Of a stretch of DNA of 5,676 nt, positions 5,629 through 5,676 are shown one piece after another. The stretch is taken from positions 1-5,676 of the forward strand of contig CAMPYS010000074.1 in the NCBI GenBank assembly GCA_946998295.1, given 5' to 3'. The DNA comes from an uncultured Prevotella sp. Its GTDB lineage: Bacteria > Bacteroidota > Bacteroidia > Bacteroidales > Bacteroidaceae. Both the position numbers and the translations under genes were made by a program. Below the pieces are notes generated by a model. That model had not been told where the DNA came from, searched no databases, and was given only the letters and a program-made list of their open reading frames with translations. Position 1 is the first letter of the stretch; each line of letters begins with the position of its first letter.

Positions 5629-5676
5629 AGTTACTCGTGCTTCGGCGCTGACATAGTTAGCAAGAAAGCATTGCGG

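Overview
The window looks like a small accessory (defence-type) island in a low-GC Gram-positive bacterium (Bacillota). The evidence is the strongly AT-rich genes, a near-consensus Shine-Dalgarno sequence ahead of the first gene, extended -10 promoters and the family makeup. A lactic-acid-type host is possible, but nothing here fixes the genus.

Left part (1-2285): two plus-strand genes in tandem. The first is an Eco57I-like adenine-N6 DNA methyltransferase polypeptide that begins almost directly at the catalytic NPPY motif. It therefore lacks the usual N-terminal SAM-binding motif, so it is either a natural split subunit whose partner lies to the left or a 3' fragment. The second is a Hanks-type Ser/Thr protein kinase with an N-terminal helical region of unknown function.

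Middle (2286-2712): no intact gene. It holds a remnant resembling the C-terminus of DUF2513 proteins and a perfect 20-bp inverted repeat between convergent units.

Centre-right (2713-5216): two divergent genes share a 347-bp intergenic region with an imperfect dyad and at least one clear promoter. The minus-strand gene looks like an ApeA-type HEPN protein (beta-rich N-terminal domain, helical C-terminal half) with a non-canonical RNase motif. The plus-strand gene is a DUF3800 protein, a predicted RNase H-like nuclease family.

Right flank (5217-5676): no protein gene is supported. It holds a strong intrinsic terminator oriented for the minus strand with a matching extended -10 promoter, which together outline an undescribed RNA of about 70 nt. 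It also holds two copies of a nested hairpin repeat and, at the very edge, a strong plus-strand promoter for something beyond the window. Base composition changes near 5375, which may mark the island's edge.

Methyltransferase, kinase, HEPN and DUF3800 families are all recurrent in anti-phage islands. That they act together here is inference, since they occupy at least three transcription units.
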